Assembly: GCF_005217615.1 (NCBI RefSeq)
Contig: NZ_SZNK01000001.1
Location: 4,032,001-4,096,000 of the forward strand
DNA: 64,000 nt
DNA from: Brevibacillus antibioticus
Lineage (GTDB): Bacteria > Bacillota > Bacilli > Brevibacillales > Brevibacillaceae
Direction: 5' to 3'
The notes below the pieces were generated by a model that was not told the origin of the DNA, made no database searches, and saw nothing but the letters and a program-made list of their open reading frames with translations. The first letter of the stretch is position 1. Each line of letters opens with the position of its first letter. This document shows, in pieces, positions 1 to 8,480 of this stretch. Both the position numbers and the translations under genes were made by a program.

Positions 1-2
1 TG

Positions 3-1121
3 TTCTGGATCTTCTTACCGATTGGCGTGATTGCCTTCCTGTTGATCACGATTCATTTCCCAAAAGTATCGAAGCAAGAAGGAGAGTCTGTGGACTACTT
101 CGGCTCGCTGTTCCTGACGCTCACCATCGTGCCGATGCTGCTGGCCTTCTCTTGGGCTGGAAATGGTCCAGGCAAACACGCTTGGGGTTCGTGGCAAATC
201 ATCAGCTTGCTTGCCGCAACAGTCGTTTCGTTGATCGTATTTATTTTGGTTGAAAAGAAGGTAAAAACTCCCGTGCTTCCGCTGGGGTTGTTTAAAAACA
301 GTATTTTCACGGTCTCCAATCTGGTCGGATTCTTCCTCAATGCCGGGATGATGGGCGCGATTATCTATGTGCCATTCTTTGTCCAAGGGGTCAAAGGCAT
401 CTCTCCGACGATGGCCGGTTATGTGGCGATGCCGATGTCGATTGCCCTGCTCGCGACCTCCGCAATCGCCGGACAAATCATGACCAAGACGGGAAAATAT
501 AAAAAGATGGCGCTGGGTGGACTTTCCGTCATGACTTTGGGTATGGTGCTGATGTATTTCATGTCCCCAGCTACACCGATTTACCTGCTCGTGATCTACA
601 TGATCATTCTCGGTTTGGGGATTGGGATTGCGATGCCAGTCTTCTCCTTGACCGTGCAAAATGCAGTCGCACCGCAGCAATTGGGCGTTGCTACAGCAAC
701 GTCGCAGCTTTTCCGCAACCTCGGTGGGACCATTGGAATTGCTGTCATGGGAACCGTCATGAGTGCCAGCATGTCTGCGAAAATGACGCAACTGTCAGGA
801 GCCATGGGCCAAGGGAACAATCCCGCAGCAGCCGATCCTGCCCTGGCAGAGAAGCTGTCGCTCTTTACGAATCCGCAAAATTTGTTGGATCAGCCGAAAA
901 TTGAAGCCGCGCTGGCTAGTTTGCCACCGGATTTACAGCCACTATTTACTCACATGCTGGATATGATCCGGGAAGCGATGAGCTATGGAATTACGACTAC
1001 ATTTTTGACTGGGGCGATTGTAGCAGGTATCGCAGTCATCATCGCGCTGTTCCTGAAGGAAATTCCACTGCGTAGTGGGAAGATGGGACAGAAGCCGGAG
1101 GGCGAAGCAGGAAAGGCTTAA
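3..1121 (+). CDS. DHA2-family (EmrB/QacA-type) MFS multidrug exporter, 5' end cut by window
   Basis: This is the C-terminal ~370 residues of a proton-driven drug exporter in the cytoplasmic membrane. The frame is open from the first bases (FWIFLPIG...), so the start lies outside the window; 14-TM DHA2 proteins are about 480-520 residues, so roughly 130 are missing. Repeated hydrophobic helices are seen, including a segment around GLGIGIAMPVFSLTVQNAV followed by QLGVATATSQLFRNLGGTIGIAVMGT, which is the typical DHA2 antiporter segment. A large hydrophilic loop (about residues 255-315) and a last helix before a short basic tail complete it. The substrate cannot be told from the sequence. It ends at a shared terminator. 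Confidence 0.9.
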   Translation, partial: FWIFLPIGVIAFLLITIHFPKVSKQEGESVDYFGSLFLTLTIVPMLLAFSWAGNGPGKHAWGSWQIISLLAATVVSLIVFILVEKKVKTPVLPLGLFKNSIFTVSNLVGFFLNAGMMGAIIYVPFFVQGVKGISPTMAGYVAMPMSIALLATSAIAGQIMTKTGKYKKMALGGLSVMTLGMVLMYFMSPATPIYLLVIYMIILGLGIGIAMPVFSLTVQNAVAPQQLGVATATSQLFRNLGGTIGIAVMGTVMSASMSAKMTQLSGAMGQGNNPAAADPALAEKLSLFTNPQNLLDQPKIEAALASLPPDLQPLFTHMLDMIREAMSYGITTTFLTGAIVAGIAVIIALFLKEIPLRSGKMGQKPEGEAGKA

Positions 1122-1125
1122 TAGG

Positions 1126-1160
1126 GAAAAGGAAGAGGGCGCTTGTCCTCTTCCTTTTTT
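1126..1160. terminator. Bidirectional intrinsic terminator
   Basis: GGAAGAGG and CCTCTTCC arms flank a short loop and are followed by seven T on the plus strand and preceded by an A run. It separates the exporter from the convergent pentapeptide-repeat gene. Confidence 0.85.
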
Positions 1161-1760
1161 TCATGGGGTATGGATTTGCTGTATGAGCCAATTTCTCGCG
1201 TCTTCTCCTGCAAGAATTTCTGGTTGCTCGACGATACCGATATTAATACTTATGATAGTAGCTTCTTCTAAACCGGTTACTCCTTTTAATTGCGCTCCTC
1301 TAAATAACACTTCTTCAAATGAAGAATCACGGATATCTGCATCCTGTAAATCGGCATCTCTAAAATCTGCCTGATAAAAGAGAGCATTTACTAATTTTGC
1401 CTTCCGCAAATCGACGCGCACAAACACCGTTTCGAAGCAAGAGCTTTTAACAAAGTTTGTCTTTTGTAAATTAGCATTTGAAAAGTCTGCATAAGACGCT
1501 TCGCTTTTGATGAAGATAGCGTTTTCTAAATTCGCTGATCGAAACGTAGAGGAGTATAGATGCGCTGCATAAAGATCTTTATCCTTTAAATTCATCCCGT
1601 CAAAAGTACTGGCGATCAAACGAGATTGGTCCAAAGGGTACTCTGCTACATCTATGGAGCGAAAATCTACTTCATCGACGACTAATCTCTCACCCGTTTT
1701 CCCAATCGAATCAATCCATTGCTTGTGCAAATCTAATTTTTTGATGATATCGTCCTTCAT
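1161..1760 (-). CDS. Pentapeptide-repeat protein
   Basis: A 199-residue cytoplasmic protein made mostly of tandem A(D/N)LXX-type pentapeptides from about residue 50 to 170 (for example SANLE, YADFS, NANLQ, QADFR, DADLQ, DADIR). Such repeats fold as a right-handed quadrilateral beta-helix. Some family members (Qnr, MfpA) protect gyrase, but nothing here proves that role. I chose the ATG at 1760 because it has AGGGG just upstream; an upstream in-frame start would overlap the preceding gene. It is the last gene of a tight three-gene leftward unit with the 110-residue protein and the phosphoesterase. Confidence 0.8.
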   Translation of the reverse strand: MKDDIIKKLDLHKQWIDSIGKTGERLVVDEVDFRSIDVAEYPLDQSRLIASTFDGMNLKDKDLYAAHLYSSTFRSANLENAIFIKSEASYADFSNANLQKTNFVKSSCFETVFVRVDLRKAKLVNALFYQADFRDADLQDADIRDSSFEEVLFRGAQLKGVTGLEEATIISINIGIVEQPEILAGEDARNWLIQQIHTP

Positions 1761-1773
1761 GAAAACCCCTGCC

Positions 1774-2106
1774 TTATCCGATAAACAAAATGGCTTCTTT
1801 TCGTTGGAAAGCTTGCGGCAATTTTTCACAAATCCAATCTATTCGTTCTACTAGCCTCATCCTATCCTCTTCATCAGCCAAATGATGAGCTGCCCAGGCT
1901 TTTATCAGGTTCAATTCCTCCATGACCACTGACAAATCCTGCTCCTCCACATCGATGCCTGTTGGAAATATGGCTGTCCAGCGTAATCCTAATGCTTCAA
2001 TCGCAGGCAGCCAACAGCGTTTGAAAAATGACTCGGTTGCAATCGGCACGAAAAAGCTGCTCTCCCACTCATTTTGTGCTTCGAGTATGAATGCACAGAT
2101 CGACAT
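1774..2106 (-). CDS. Conserved hypothetical protein, 110 aa
   Basis: I do not recognise this family. The predicted protein is soluble, acidic and Trp-rich, starting MSICAFILEAQNEW and ending KEAILFIG, with no signal peptide or membrane helix. The ATG at 2106 lies one base beyond the stop of the phosphoesterase gene, so translational coupling is likely, and its own TAA forms part of the AAGGCAGGGG ribosome site of the pentapeptide gene. A longer in-frame extension exists but would overlap the phosphoesterase in another frame and looks like a shadow. Confidence 0.6.
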   Translation of the reverse strand: MSICAFILEAQNEWESSFFVPIATESFFKRCWLPAIEALGLRWTAIFPTGIDVEEQDLSVVMEELNLIKAWAAHHLADEEDRMRLVERIDWICEKLPQAFQRKEAILFIG

Positions 2107-2107
2107 T

Positions 2108-2863
2108 CTACAGCTCTGCTCTTCCCGTTCGGATCGCATGCGCATAGTCTCTGCGCCCATTTTCTTCCGCTCTCCTCGCTGCCTTCTCGAAGTCATACGG
2201 AACCAATACATGCTCCACAAGCCACGAGCCACCTTGTGGTTTTACCGTGACGTACTTGGCATGCGGGGTTTTCGATTCCATCGAATGCGGGTACGGCGCT
2301 TCTTCAAAATACGCTGGCAACCCGACACTCCCCGGATTTACTACGAGCTTGCCATCTGGGAGCCATACGGATTTGGGCACATGAGAGTGTCCGCAAAAAA
2401 TGACTTTCTGCTGGATACTTGTCAGCTCAATCATTAGCGCATTCGCACTTTTGTCTTCTATCCCATATGGAGCGACATTCTCCAATAAATAGACATCATC
2501 GGCAAAAGGCGTCCCGTGGCAAAATAAGAGATCATCCTGTGCCCATTGCTTTTGAAATGACCCGATCCAGCTGAGCATTTCTTGTGTAAGCAGTGGTTTC
2601 ACGTATTGGAAAGTGATGGACTCCATTTGCTCTTCCAGTAAATATCTGTCACAATTACCCATGATGTGGATGATTCCAGCTCGCTCCATCAAGAGCTCTG
2701 CCGTTTTGATCGGATCAAGCGGTCCGAATAAGGTATCGCCCAAATTCACAATGGTCTCCACTCCGCGGGAATCTATGTCGTTCAGAACAGCTTCTAATGC
2801 ATAGGCGTTGCTGTGTATGTCGGAGATCACCGCGATGGAATGGTTGTTTTGGCTCAAGGTCAT
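2108..2863 (-). CDS. Calcineurin-like metallophosphoesterase (YfcE/ApaH-like)
   Basis: A 251-residue cytoplasmic phosphodiesterase or phosphatase of the two-metal calcineurin fold. The diagnostic motifs are all present: DIHSN (about residue 15), GDTLFGP (about 42), GNCD (about 69) and GHSHVP (about 158), followed by NPGSVGLP. These are the metal ligands and catalytic His of the pfam12850 group. The substrate is not predictable. It heads a leftward operon and is divergent from the SMI1 gene, the two starts being only 32 bp apart, so both promoters must overlap. Confidence 0.85.
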   Translation of the reverse strand: MTLSQNNHSIAVISDIHSNAYALEAVLNDIDSRGVETIVNLGDTLFGPLDPIKTAELLMERAGIIHIMGNCDRYLLEEQMESITFQYVKPLLTQEMLSWIGSFQKQWAQDDLLFCHGTPFADDVYLLENVAPYGIEDKSANALMIELTSIQQKVIFCGHSHVPKSVWLPDGKLVVNPGSVGLPAYFEEAPYPHSMESKTPHAKYVTVKPQGGSWLVEHVLVPYDFEKAARRAEENGRRDYAHAIRTGRAEL

Positions 2864-2895
2864 ATTACTCCTTTACGATTGAGGTGCTAGATAGG

Positions 2896-3966
2896 ATGAA
2901 AGATACCGCCCCCAAAAGCGCGTTTATTATAAAGGTCGAAGAAATGCTGGATCAATACCACAGCCTCTATGACGGAAATTGTCCGTATGTTTTGAATGAA
3001 CAATTGACATGGGAACAAATCGAACAGTTCGAATCATCGGCTCACATAGTATTACCGCAAGACTACAAAGATTTCCTGCTCCATATCGGAAATGGTGGGA
3101 CACGTGCCAAACAGTTCCCCTTATCCTTGTCACATGCAAAGAGATGTTTGGAAGAAAGCTTACGAAAAACGGTTGGCTTAGAATATATGAGTCTCCCCTT
3201 TTCCTTGGACAAATGCAACAGTTGCTTTGACGAAGATTTAGACGAAACGCAAGACGATACGATTACGGACGATGGATATGATCAGATGATTACGGAGGCA
3301 CTTCACGGCACCATCACCCTACATAACGATGGTTGCGGGTATTTTATTGTCATGATTGTATCAGGTGAGCTTGCCGGAAAGCTGTACTACATCGATACTT
3401 GTAATGGACAGGGTGCACGTTTCGTCAGTGATTCGTTTGCGGAGTATTATCTAGAATGGCTCAATCAGCAGATGACGCAGAGATTAGCCTACTTGGAACA
3501 CAACGACAGATTTGCATGCGTCATTACCGATGTGAAGCTGGGCGGAAATGTTAGGGATTTGCACGTACGTAAGCTGAACAATGACTTTTTGTTTCAGTTT
3601 GAATATTTTTGCCCGGGCGATTTCATGCTGGAGGGGGGATATTCAGAGCATACCAAGGTTAACGATCACCTTGTTGTCTCCTTGTACATGGAACATATAT
3701 CATACAGTGTTTTGGAAGTAACCCAAGTGGATAAACGTACAGAACCATCCATTACACATGTTGGAAAGCGCTCCTTGCACGAGGTCATCGGGCGTGTAAA
3801 CAGACTATTTACACACGATATTGGTGGAAATCACTTCCCGCTGTACGTGGAAGGACTGGAGCAAGAAATTTTGATTAAAGGTGTGAAGGATATAGCCGTT
3901 TCCGTCGGCGAGGTTTATAAAATTCGAGGACGGTTGAGTGGCGAGGTTTATCGGATTACACGGTAA
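2896..3966 (+). CDS. SMI1/KNR4-domain protein
   Basis: A 356-residue soluble protein. Residues about 30-165 match the SMI1/KNR4 fold: LTWEQIEQFESSAHIVLPQDYKDFLLHIGNG, then GYFIVMIVSGELAGKLYYID. In bacteria this fold is common in immunity proteins against contact-dependent or polymorphic toxins but is also found in proteins of unknown role. The C-terminal ~190 residues are unassigned. The start at 2896 follows GAGGTG by 9 bases. No toxin gene lies nearby, so an immunity role is only a possibility. Confidence 0.75.
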   Translation: MKDTAPKSAFIIKVEEMLDQYHSLYDGNCPYVLNEQLTWEQIEQFESSAHIVLPQDYKDFLLHIGNGGTRAKQFPLSLSHAKRCLEESLRKTVGLEYMSLPFSLDKCNSCFDEDLDETQDDTITDDGYDQMITEALHGTITLHNDGCGYFIVMIVSGELAGKLYYIDTCNGQGARFVSDSFAEYYLEWLNQQMTQRLAYLEHNDRFACVITDVKLGGNVRDLHVRKLNNDFLFQFEYFCPGDFMLEGGYSEHTKVNDHLVVSLYMEHISYSVLEVTQVDKRTEPSITHVGKRSLHEVIGRVNRLFTHDIGGNHFPLYVEGLEQEILIKGVKDIAVSVGEVYKIRGRLSGEVYRITR

Positions 3967-3974
3967 AAATTGAA

Positions 3975-4013
3975 AGAGGATGCCCTTCTATCAAACGAAG
4001 AGAGGCATCCTCT
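3975..4013 (+). terminator. Hairpin after SMI1 gene
   Basis: Ten-base arms AGAGGATGCC and GGCATCCTCT with a 19-base loop. The T tract is weak, so it may be an inefficient terminator. Confidence 0.6.
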
Positions 4014-4090
4014 TCCTATGCTATTTTCAAATATCATGAAAAAAAGTTTGAGAGGGGGGCACCCTCGTTTTCGTCTATAGTAGTGAACGA

Positions 4091-4196
4091 CAAAACGGTT
4101 TAGTCCGTTTTGCTTGACCGCAAGCGGTCAGATTACATTTCATGAAAAACGTCGAAACGTTTTTCACAAAAAGGAAAGCTGCGCAGCACCTTTTTG
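4091..4196 (+). promoter_or_regulatory. Leader with four consecutive inverted repeats upstream of ECF sigma gene
   Basis: Four back-to-back inverted repeats fill the 106 bases before the sigma-factor ribosome site. These are CAAAACGG/CCGTTTTG (4091-4112), TGACCGC/GCGGTCA (4115-4130), TGAAAAACGT/ACGTTTTTCA (4143-4166), and CAAAAAGG/CCTTTTTG (4167-4196) enclosing a GCTGCGCAGC palindrome. All arms match perfectly. The AAGGAGG site follows at 4198. The arrangement could be a structured 5' UTR, tandem operators or both; the sequence alone does not decide. Confidence 0.6.
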
Positions 4197-4212
4197 CAAG
4201 GAGGTAACAAAC

Positions 4213-4770
4213 ATGCAGGACGATCGAGAGGTCATTGCGGAGGTTCTTCAAGGAAATAAAGAGGCTTATGCTCTGATCGTCAATAAATACAAGGGAAAAA
4301 TCGCTTCGATTCTCCAGCGCACGCTCCATCATTCTCATGATGCCGAAGACATGGTGCAGGAGGTTTTTATCAAGGCGTACTACAGTCTGCCAGATTATAA
4401 ACCCAATTGCTCCTTTTCTGCCTGGCTGTATCGAATTGCGATCAATCGCGGGATTGACGAGCTGCGAAAAAGAAAGCGGATGCCTTCCGTAACGGAGATG
4501 GATGTCGAGGTCAGAGACGAATGTCCGATCCCGGAGGAAGATTATCTGGAAAAAGAACAGCGTCATGCTTTGCGCCAGCAGATGATGGCACTGGACAAGA
4601 ACCACAGGACGATTCTCGCTTTGCATTATCTCCAGCATTTAAGCTACCGAGAGATCGGCAACAAACTATCTTTGTCCGTAGATACCGTGAGAATGCGCCT
4701 TTCCTATGCCAGGAAAAAGCTGCGAGACCAGCTAAGCAAGCCGGAGAAAAAAGGGGGTACCCCGCTTTGA
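4213..4770 (+). CDS. ECF-type sigma-70 family RNA polymerase sigma factor
   Basis: A 185-residue sigma factor of the extracytoplasmic-function group. Region 2 is at about residues 20-90 (DAEDMVQEVFIKAYYSLPDY, then FSAWLYRIAINRGIDELRKRKR). Region 4 is at about 120-175 (LDKNHRTILALHYLQHLSYREIG, SVDTVRMRLSYARKKLR, a helix-turn-helix reading the -35 element). The ATG at 4213 has a consensus AAGGAGGT site, which rules out the longer in-frame extension through the hairpin leader. It is followed with overlap by its likely anti-sigma factor; ECF pairs of this kind usually autoregulate. Confidence 0.9.
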   Translation: MQDDREVIAEVLQGNKEAYALIVNKYKGKIASILQRTLHHSHDAEDMVQEVFIKAYYSLPDYKPNCSFSAWLYRIAINRGIDELRKRKRMPSVTEMDVEVRDECPIPEEDYLEKEQRHALRQQMMALDKNHRTILALHYLQHLSYREIGNKLSLSVDTVRMRLSYARKKLRDQLSKPEKKGGTPL

Positions 4771-6521
4771 ATTGCCTTACGCAAAGACAGCTGATCGCCT
4801 ACATGGAAGATCGTTTAACGCCAGTGAACAAACGAAATGTCGAAAGTCATCTCGATCATTGCACACACTGCCAACACCAGCTGGAGCTATGGATCGATGA
4901 GCTGCACCAAACAGAAGAAACGATGTGGGAAAACTCCCTCTCAGCAAATATGGATCAAAAGATTATTCAGATGCTCTCCCCTCATCCCGTGAGAGTATTG
5001 AACCCTGCAACCCCTTCACATCAACCACCTGCGTGGAAACAAAGGAGTATCACGATCATGAAAAGAATGACGCTTGCCGCCGCTGCATTAACCATCGTCG
5101 TCTCGGGAGGAATGCTCGTCTCCCCGACCTTTGCCAGTTATGTCCATGCTGCTTTTACGAACAGCCCGATTGGCAAGGCTGATCCTGTAGCACCTGTGAG
5201 CAATAGCTTCCTGCAAAAATTAGCGGACAAAGGAATTGCTCAAGCAGCCAAGAATGGATTCGCGCAGTCCGTTGAGGTAAGTGCGACCGACCAAGGCCTC
5301 ACTTTTACCGTGCATGAAGTGGTCGCTGACCCGCTGCGTATTAGCATAGCAGCTTCTTTAAAAGACAAGAACGGTAAGCCGACGGACGGTTTTTTGAGCC
5401 AAATGATCAGAAGAGATAAGAAGGAGCAAGTCATTACAATCAAAGACAAACAAGGGAACGTACTGAAGCCTGTTGAGTCATCTGCAAATGAAGACACTCG
5501 CAGACCAAATGAAGATTGGCACAATGTTATGTATACAGATACCGGTACCATGTCCTTGAATCGTGAGCTGCGCAGCTACTTTGCTGATATCAGTGAAATT
5601 CCGGACGAGCTGATTGTAGAGTTCAACATTAAACAATTGGACGACATCAAAGGAAACTGGAAGCTGTCCGTACCTGTTGACATGAAAAAGGCAAAGGCCG
5701 CGACGAAGACACATGAGATCAACAAAACATACACGACTCCGCAAGGGCTCAAGCTGGACATAAAACAGATGACGTTTGCACCGAGTGGGATGGAAATGGT
5801 CGTAGATCGCTCGAATACGGATAACCAGCAAAAAGAATACAGCTACGAGCTAGTCAATGCAAAGGGCACAGTTGTCGCCGCTTGGGATTCCGATGCTGTC
5901 ACCCGTAAAGCCAGCAAACAAAGCAATGTCATCCCGTATTTGAAATGGGATCATACCCGCTCTACTGAAAATGGAACAAGAGACTTCCACTACTTCCAAC
6001 CAATCGACGAAAGCCAAAGCCTCACCTTCAAGCTCGGGTCTGTATATACAGAGGAAACAGCTAAGCTTAACGCGAAATTGGACACCAATCGCCTCGAAAA
6101 GAAAGAAGTCATTACAGTGGAAGACCAGGGAGATCAGTTTACTTTCAAAAAATATCAAAAGGATCCAAACGCAGTCGTTGATTTTGAAGGCTATGACGGC
6201 CATCACCGCGTGAACGACGATGGGACTACCACGAAATTGGAAGGCTACGATCTGGCATTCGAGGCAACTCTCTCTCCAGATACTGCCGCTATGGGTCCCT
6301 ACCAATACTGGACCATTACAGACGAGACCGGGAAAAAGTATGAAGACATCGACTACTTAATCAATAAGACTGAGTATAAAAACGATCGGGCGATTTTTGA
6401 AGGAACGATCTTCTTAAAAAACCTCACAACCCTGCCGAAGCAGTTGATCATTACTTCCGACAAACGAATGGTTGAACACAAAAATGTACAGTGGGAAGCA
6501 CCGATTTACACCGGAAAATAA
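4767..6521 (+). CDS. Transmembrane anti-sigma factor with zinc-finger and DUF4179 domains
   Basis: A 584-residue membrane protein expected to hold the preceding sigma factor inactive. The N-terminus has the anti-sigma zinc signature H28-x3-C32-x2-C35. One membrane helix follows at about residues 101-122, and then a large extracytoplasmic part beginning with a DUF4179 domain. The TTG start at 4767 overlaps the sigma stop (TTGA), with AAGGGGGT upstream, so the two are translationally coupled; an in-frame ATG at 4803 is possible but would shorten the zinc region. The outer domain probably senses an envelope signal, which is unknown. Confidence 0.85.
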   Translation: MNCLTQRQLIAYMEDRLTPVNKRNVESHLDHCTHCQHQLELWIDELHQTEETMWENSLSANMDQKIIQMLSPHPVRVLNPATPSHQPPAWKQRSITIMKRMTLAAAALTIVVSGGMLVSPTFASYVHAAFTNSPIGKADPVAPVSNSFLQKLADKGIAQAAKNGFAQSVEVSATDQGLTFTVHEVVADPLRISIAASLKDKNGKPTDGFLSQMIRRDKKEQVITIKDKQGNVLKPVESSANEDTRRPNEDWHNVMYTDTGTMSLNRELRSYFADISEIPDELIVEFNIKQLDDIKGNWKLSVPVDMKKAKAATKTHEINKTYTTPQGLKLDIKQMTFAPSGMEMVVDRSNTDNQQKEYSYELVNAKGTVVAAWDSDAVTRKASKQSNVIPYLKWDHTRSTENGTRDFHYFQPIDESQSLTFKLGSVYTEETAKLNAKLDTNRLEKKEVITVEDQGDQFTFKKYQKDPNAVVDFEGYDGHHRVNDDGTTTKLEGYDLAFEATLSPDTAAMGPYQYWTITDETGKKYEDIDYLINKTEYKNDRAIFEGTIFLKNLTTLPKQLIITSDKRMVEHKNVQWEAPIYTGK

Positions 6522-6541
6522 GGGATCTTCATACGCAAAAA

Positions 6542-6575
6542 GCTGGTGGTACCCTTCGTACCGCCAGCCTTCTTT
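6542..6575. terminator. Bidirectional terminator
   Basis: GCTGGTGGTAC and GTACCGCCAGC (one G-T pair) around a 5-base loop, with A runs on the left and T runs on the right. It separates the anti-sigma gene from the convergent acetyltransferase. Confidence 0.85.
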
Positions 6576-7109
6576 TTACGAGATATATTCCTGTTGCAAA
6601 ATCCCCATGTGGACGATATCATGCCATTTTCCCTCTCGAAACAAAAACTGCCGCGAGATCCCCTCCTGCTTAAATCCGAGCCTCTCATACAACCTGATCG
6701 CCTTTTCGTTAAAGGAAAAGACCCGAAGCGATACACGATGCAGATTCATTTCCAAGAATGCATAATCCAGCAGCAGCTTCAGCGCTTCTCGTCCATACCC
6801 CTTTCCCCAATACTCCTTCTCCCCAATATCGATGATGCATTCCGCATTGCGGTTTTTCAGGTCGATTTGAATGAGGGAGGTAATCCCGATCGGTCGATTG
6901 GTTTGGCTGTCTACGATCATGTAGCTCTTCGAGGAGCTTCCTTGCAGGATGACCTGATTCACAAACCCGTTCGTATCGTCCCAGGTAAAGACGTCCATAG
7001 ACGGATTCGTTGTCCACATGACTTCCACGTCATTTCTCCACGTGTGGTAGACATCCACGTCCTCCCCCGTCATTTTTCTCAGATAAACTCTCTCTGATTG
7101 AAACAACAT
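6576..7109 (-). CDS. GNAT acetyltransferase, RimJ/RimL-like
   Basis: A 177-residue acetyl-CoA dependent N-acetyltransferase of the Acetyltransf_3 type. It starts with the typical FQSERVYLRKMTGEDV strand and has the acetyl-CoA pyrophosphate-binding loop in IGEKEYWGKGYGREALKLLLDYAF (about residues 95-120). It ends with NEKAIRLYERLGFKQEG, the usual C-terminal motif. Its ribosome site GGAGGGG begins right at the stop of the upstream TetR gene, so the two form an operon. Whether it acts on a ribosomal protein, a peptide or a drug is unknown. Confidence 0.85.
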   Translation of the reverse strand: MLFQSERVYLRKMTGEDVDVYHTWRNDVEVMWTTNPSMDVFTWDDTNGFVNQVILQGSSSKSYMIVDSQTNRPIGITSLIQIDLKNRNAECIIDIGEKEYWGKGYGREALKLLLDYAFLEMNLHRVSLRVFSFNEKAIRLYERLGFKQEGISRQFLFREGKWHDIVHMGILQQEYIS

Positions 7110-7121
7110 TGATACCCCTCC

Positions 7122-7739
7122 TTATTGAGTCGGTCCCAGCATCGCTCTCAACGAAAACAACAGTGCTTCCATCTGCACCGACACCTTTGTTTTCTCTGCG
7201 CCCAAATGCGCGGTATCCAGCATCAGTCCATCGATAACCGAAATGAGATAGCGAGCGATTGCCTCCGGTGAAAGCTGTGGCGTAAACTCACCTGTCGCTG
7301 TCCCATGCACGAAGAAAGCTGTCAACACATCCACCATTTTTTCATAGCGAGTCGTGATGTATGGATAGCTCTGCCGCTTTTGCTGATCTTTCAGTGATAG
7401 GAAAAATTCTGAGTTGGCTTGGGACAGTGTCTCTTCGATTTTCTCGATCTCGCCCTGCTGTTTGTTAACCCATTTGGTGATTTGCTGCCAAGACGTTTCG
7501 CCGGCAACAGGAGCGAAAAACTGTGCATCCTGTTGATCCTCGAATTGCAGCAGCTCCAAATATAAGTGCTCCAGGTTATCAAAGTAGGCATACAAGGCTC
7601 CCCGCGATACACCAGCCTCGTCCATGATGTCTTGCATAGTGGCCCGAGTATAGCCTTTTGTGAGGAACACACGTTTTGCCGCTTGCAGTAGTTCGATTTT
7701 CTTTTTGCTTTTGTATTCGTCGCTTACTTTTGGGGCCAT
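7122..7739 (-). CDS. TetR-family transcriptional repressor
   Basis: A 205-residue regulator. The DNA-binding domain is residues 10-58: KKKIELLQAAKRVFLTKGY, then ATMQDIMDEAGVSRGALYAYFDN, the standard TetR helix-turn-helix. The N-terminus (MAPKVSDEYKSKKK) recalls B. subtilis YfiR. The ATG at 7739 lies 13 bases from AAAGGAGGT, a long spacing, but no better start is in frame. A perfect 20-bp palindrome 69 bp upstream is the probable operator, implying autorepression and control of the GNAT gene that follows. Confidence 0.88.
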   Translation of the reverse strand: MAPKVSDEYKSKKKIELLQAAKRVFLTKGYTRATMQDIMDEAGVSRGALYAYFDNLEHLYLELLQFEDQQDAQFFAPVAGETSWQQITKWVNKQQGEIEKIEETLSQANSEFFLSLKDQQKRQSYPYITTRYEKMVDVLTAFFVHGTATGEFTPQLSPEAIARYLISVIDGLMLDTAHLGAEKTKVSVQMEALLFSLRAMLGPTQ

Positions 7740-7807
7740 GGGGTTTGGGTCTACCTCCTTTGAACAAAATATACATATATGTCGTTTTTTCTTCGCAACA
7801 AAATTAT

Positions 7808-7827
7808 AACCGACATTAATGTCGGTT
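7808..7827. promoter_or_regulatory. Probable TetR operator (20-bp perfect palindrome)
   Basis: AACCGACATTAATGTCGGTT is a perfect 20-base palindrome between the TetR gene and the gene to its right. Position, symmetry and length fit an autoregulatory operator. Confidence 0.7.
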
Positions 7828-7929
7828 TTCAATAAATAAAATAGAAAAAAGCATCCTCCCTACTCATGAGAGTATGCGGATGCTCGTAATTCTTCTGTTG
7901 CCTATATCAGCTGCTAAAATGACTCTCCT

Positions 7930-8454
7930 CTATGTGTTAGCCATCGATAAATTTTCTAACGCGTGTTGCATCTCATCGCGTGGAAATATTTGCGGCAATT
8001 TAGACATGGGATGTCGATTCGACAATCGATTGATTTGATTCAATTCCTCTACGCCGATTTCCCTTACGTTATTCTCCATATCGTATCTTGCCAACAAAAT
8101 CGTGTCGTTCCATTGACTAATAATGCTTCTATCACTTGTCTGTGTGAAAGTGGCCTCACCAGCATGATACAAATACTTTTGAATTAACGACTGCTCTATA
8201 CCATCCGCGATAAGATTCTCAGAGAGTTTTTCCAAAAATATCTGATCAAATCGTTTAAAGTCTGCTTTCTTTAACCCATAGAGGATGAAATTGTACCTGG
8301 TCACATTATTCATCACGGCTACACACTTCCTGCGATTCAGTAAAATCAGGTGAGAGTGCCCTCTGTATAGTGGCTGTGAAACCATTTTCTCCTTATCGGA
8401 TAATGTTATAGGTAGTTCCTCTGCAAGCTTTTTGGAGTATTAGAGGGTTATCAT
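7930..8454 (-). pseudogene. DUF6933-like protein gene interrupted by an early stop
   Basis: The reading frame beginning at ATG 8454, which has a good GAGGTG site 7 bases upstream, gives MITL, then TAA (8440-8442), then YSKKLAEELP... and runs without further interruption to 7930. The body (HLILLNRRKCVAVMNNVTRY, LYGLKKADFKRFDQIF) resembles the DUF6933 family, whose members begin with a short beta strand and KKL motif exactly like the part around the stop. A downstream ATG at 8385 with AAGGAG very close could still give a 151-residue protein lacking the first strand. So this is either a recent pseudogene (a CAA to TAA change would explain it) or a gene using a shorter start. Confidence 0.6.
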
Positions 8455-8480
8455 GCCTGTTCACCTCACTGTTTTTTAGT

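Noticed and set aside
15..791. Long minus-strand frame opposite the MFS exporter
   Set aside because: His/Arg-rich low-complexity translation, no ribosome site, lies entirely opposite a clearly coding gene.
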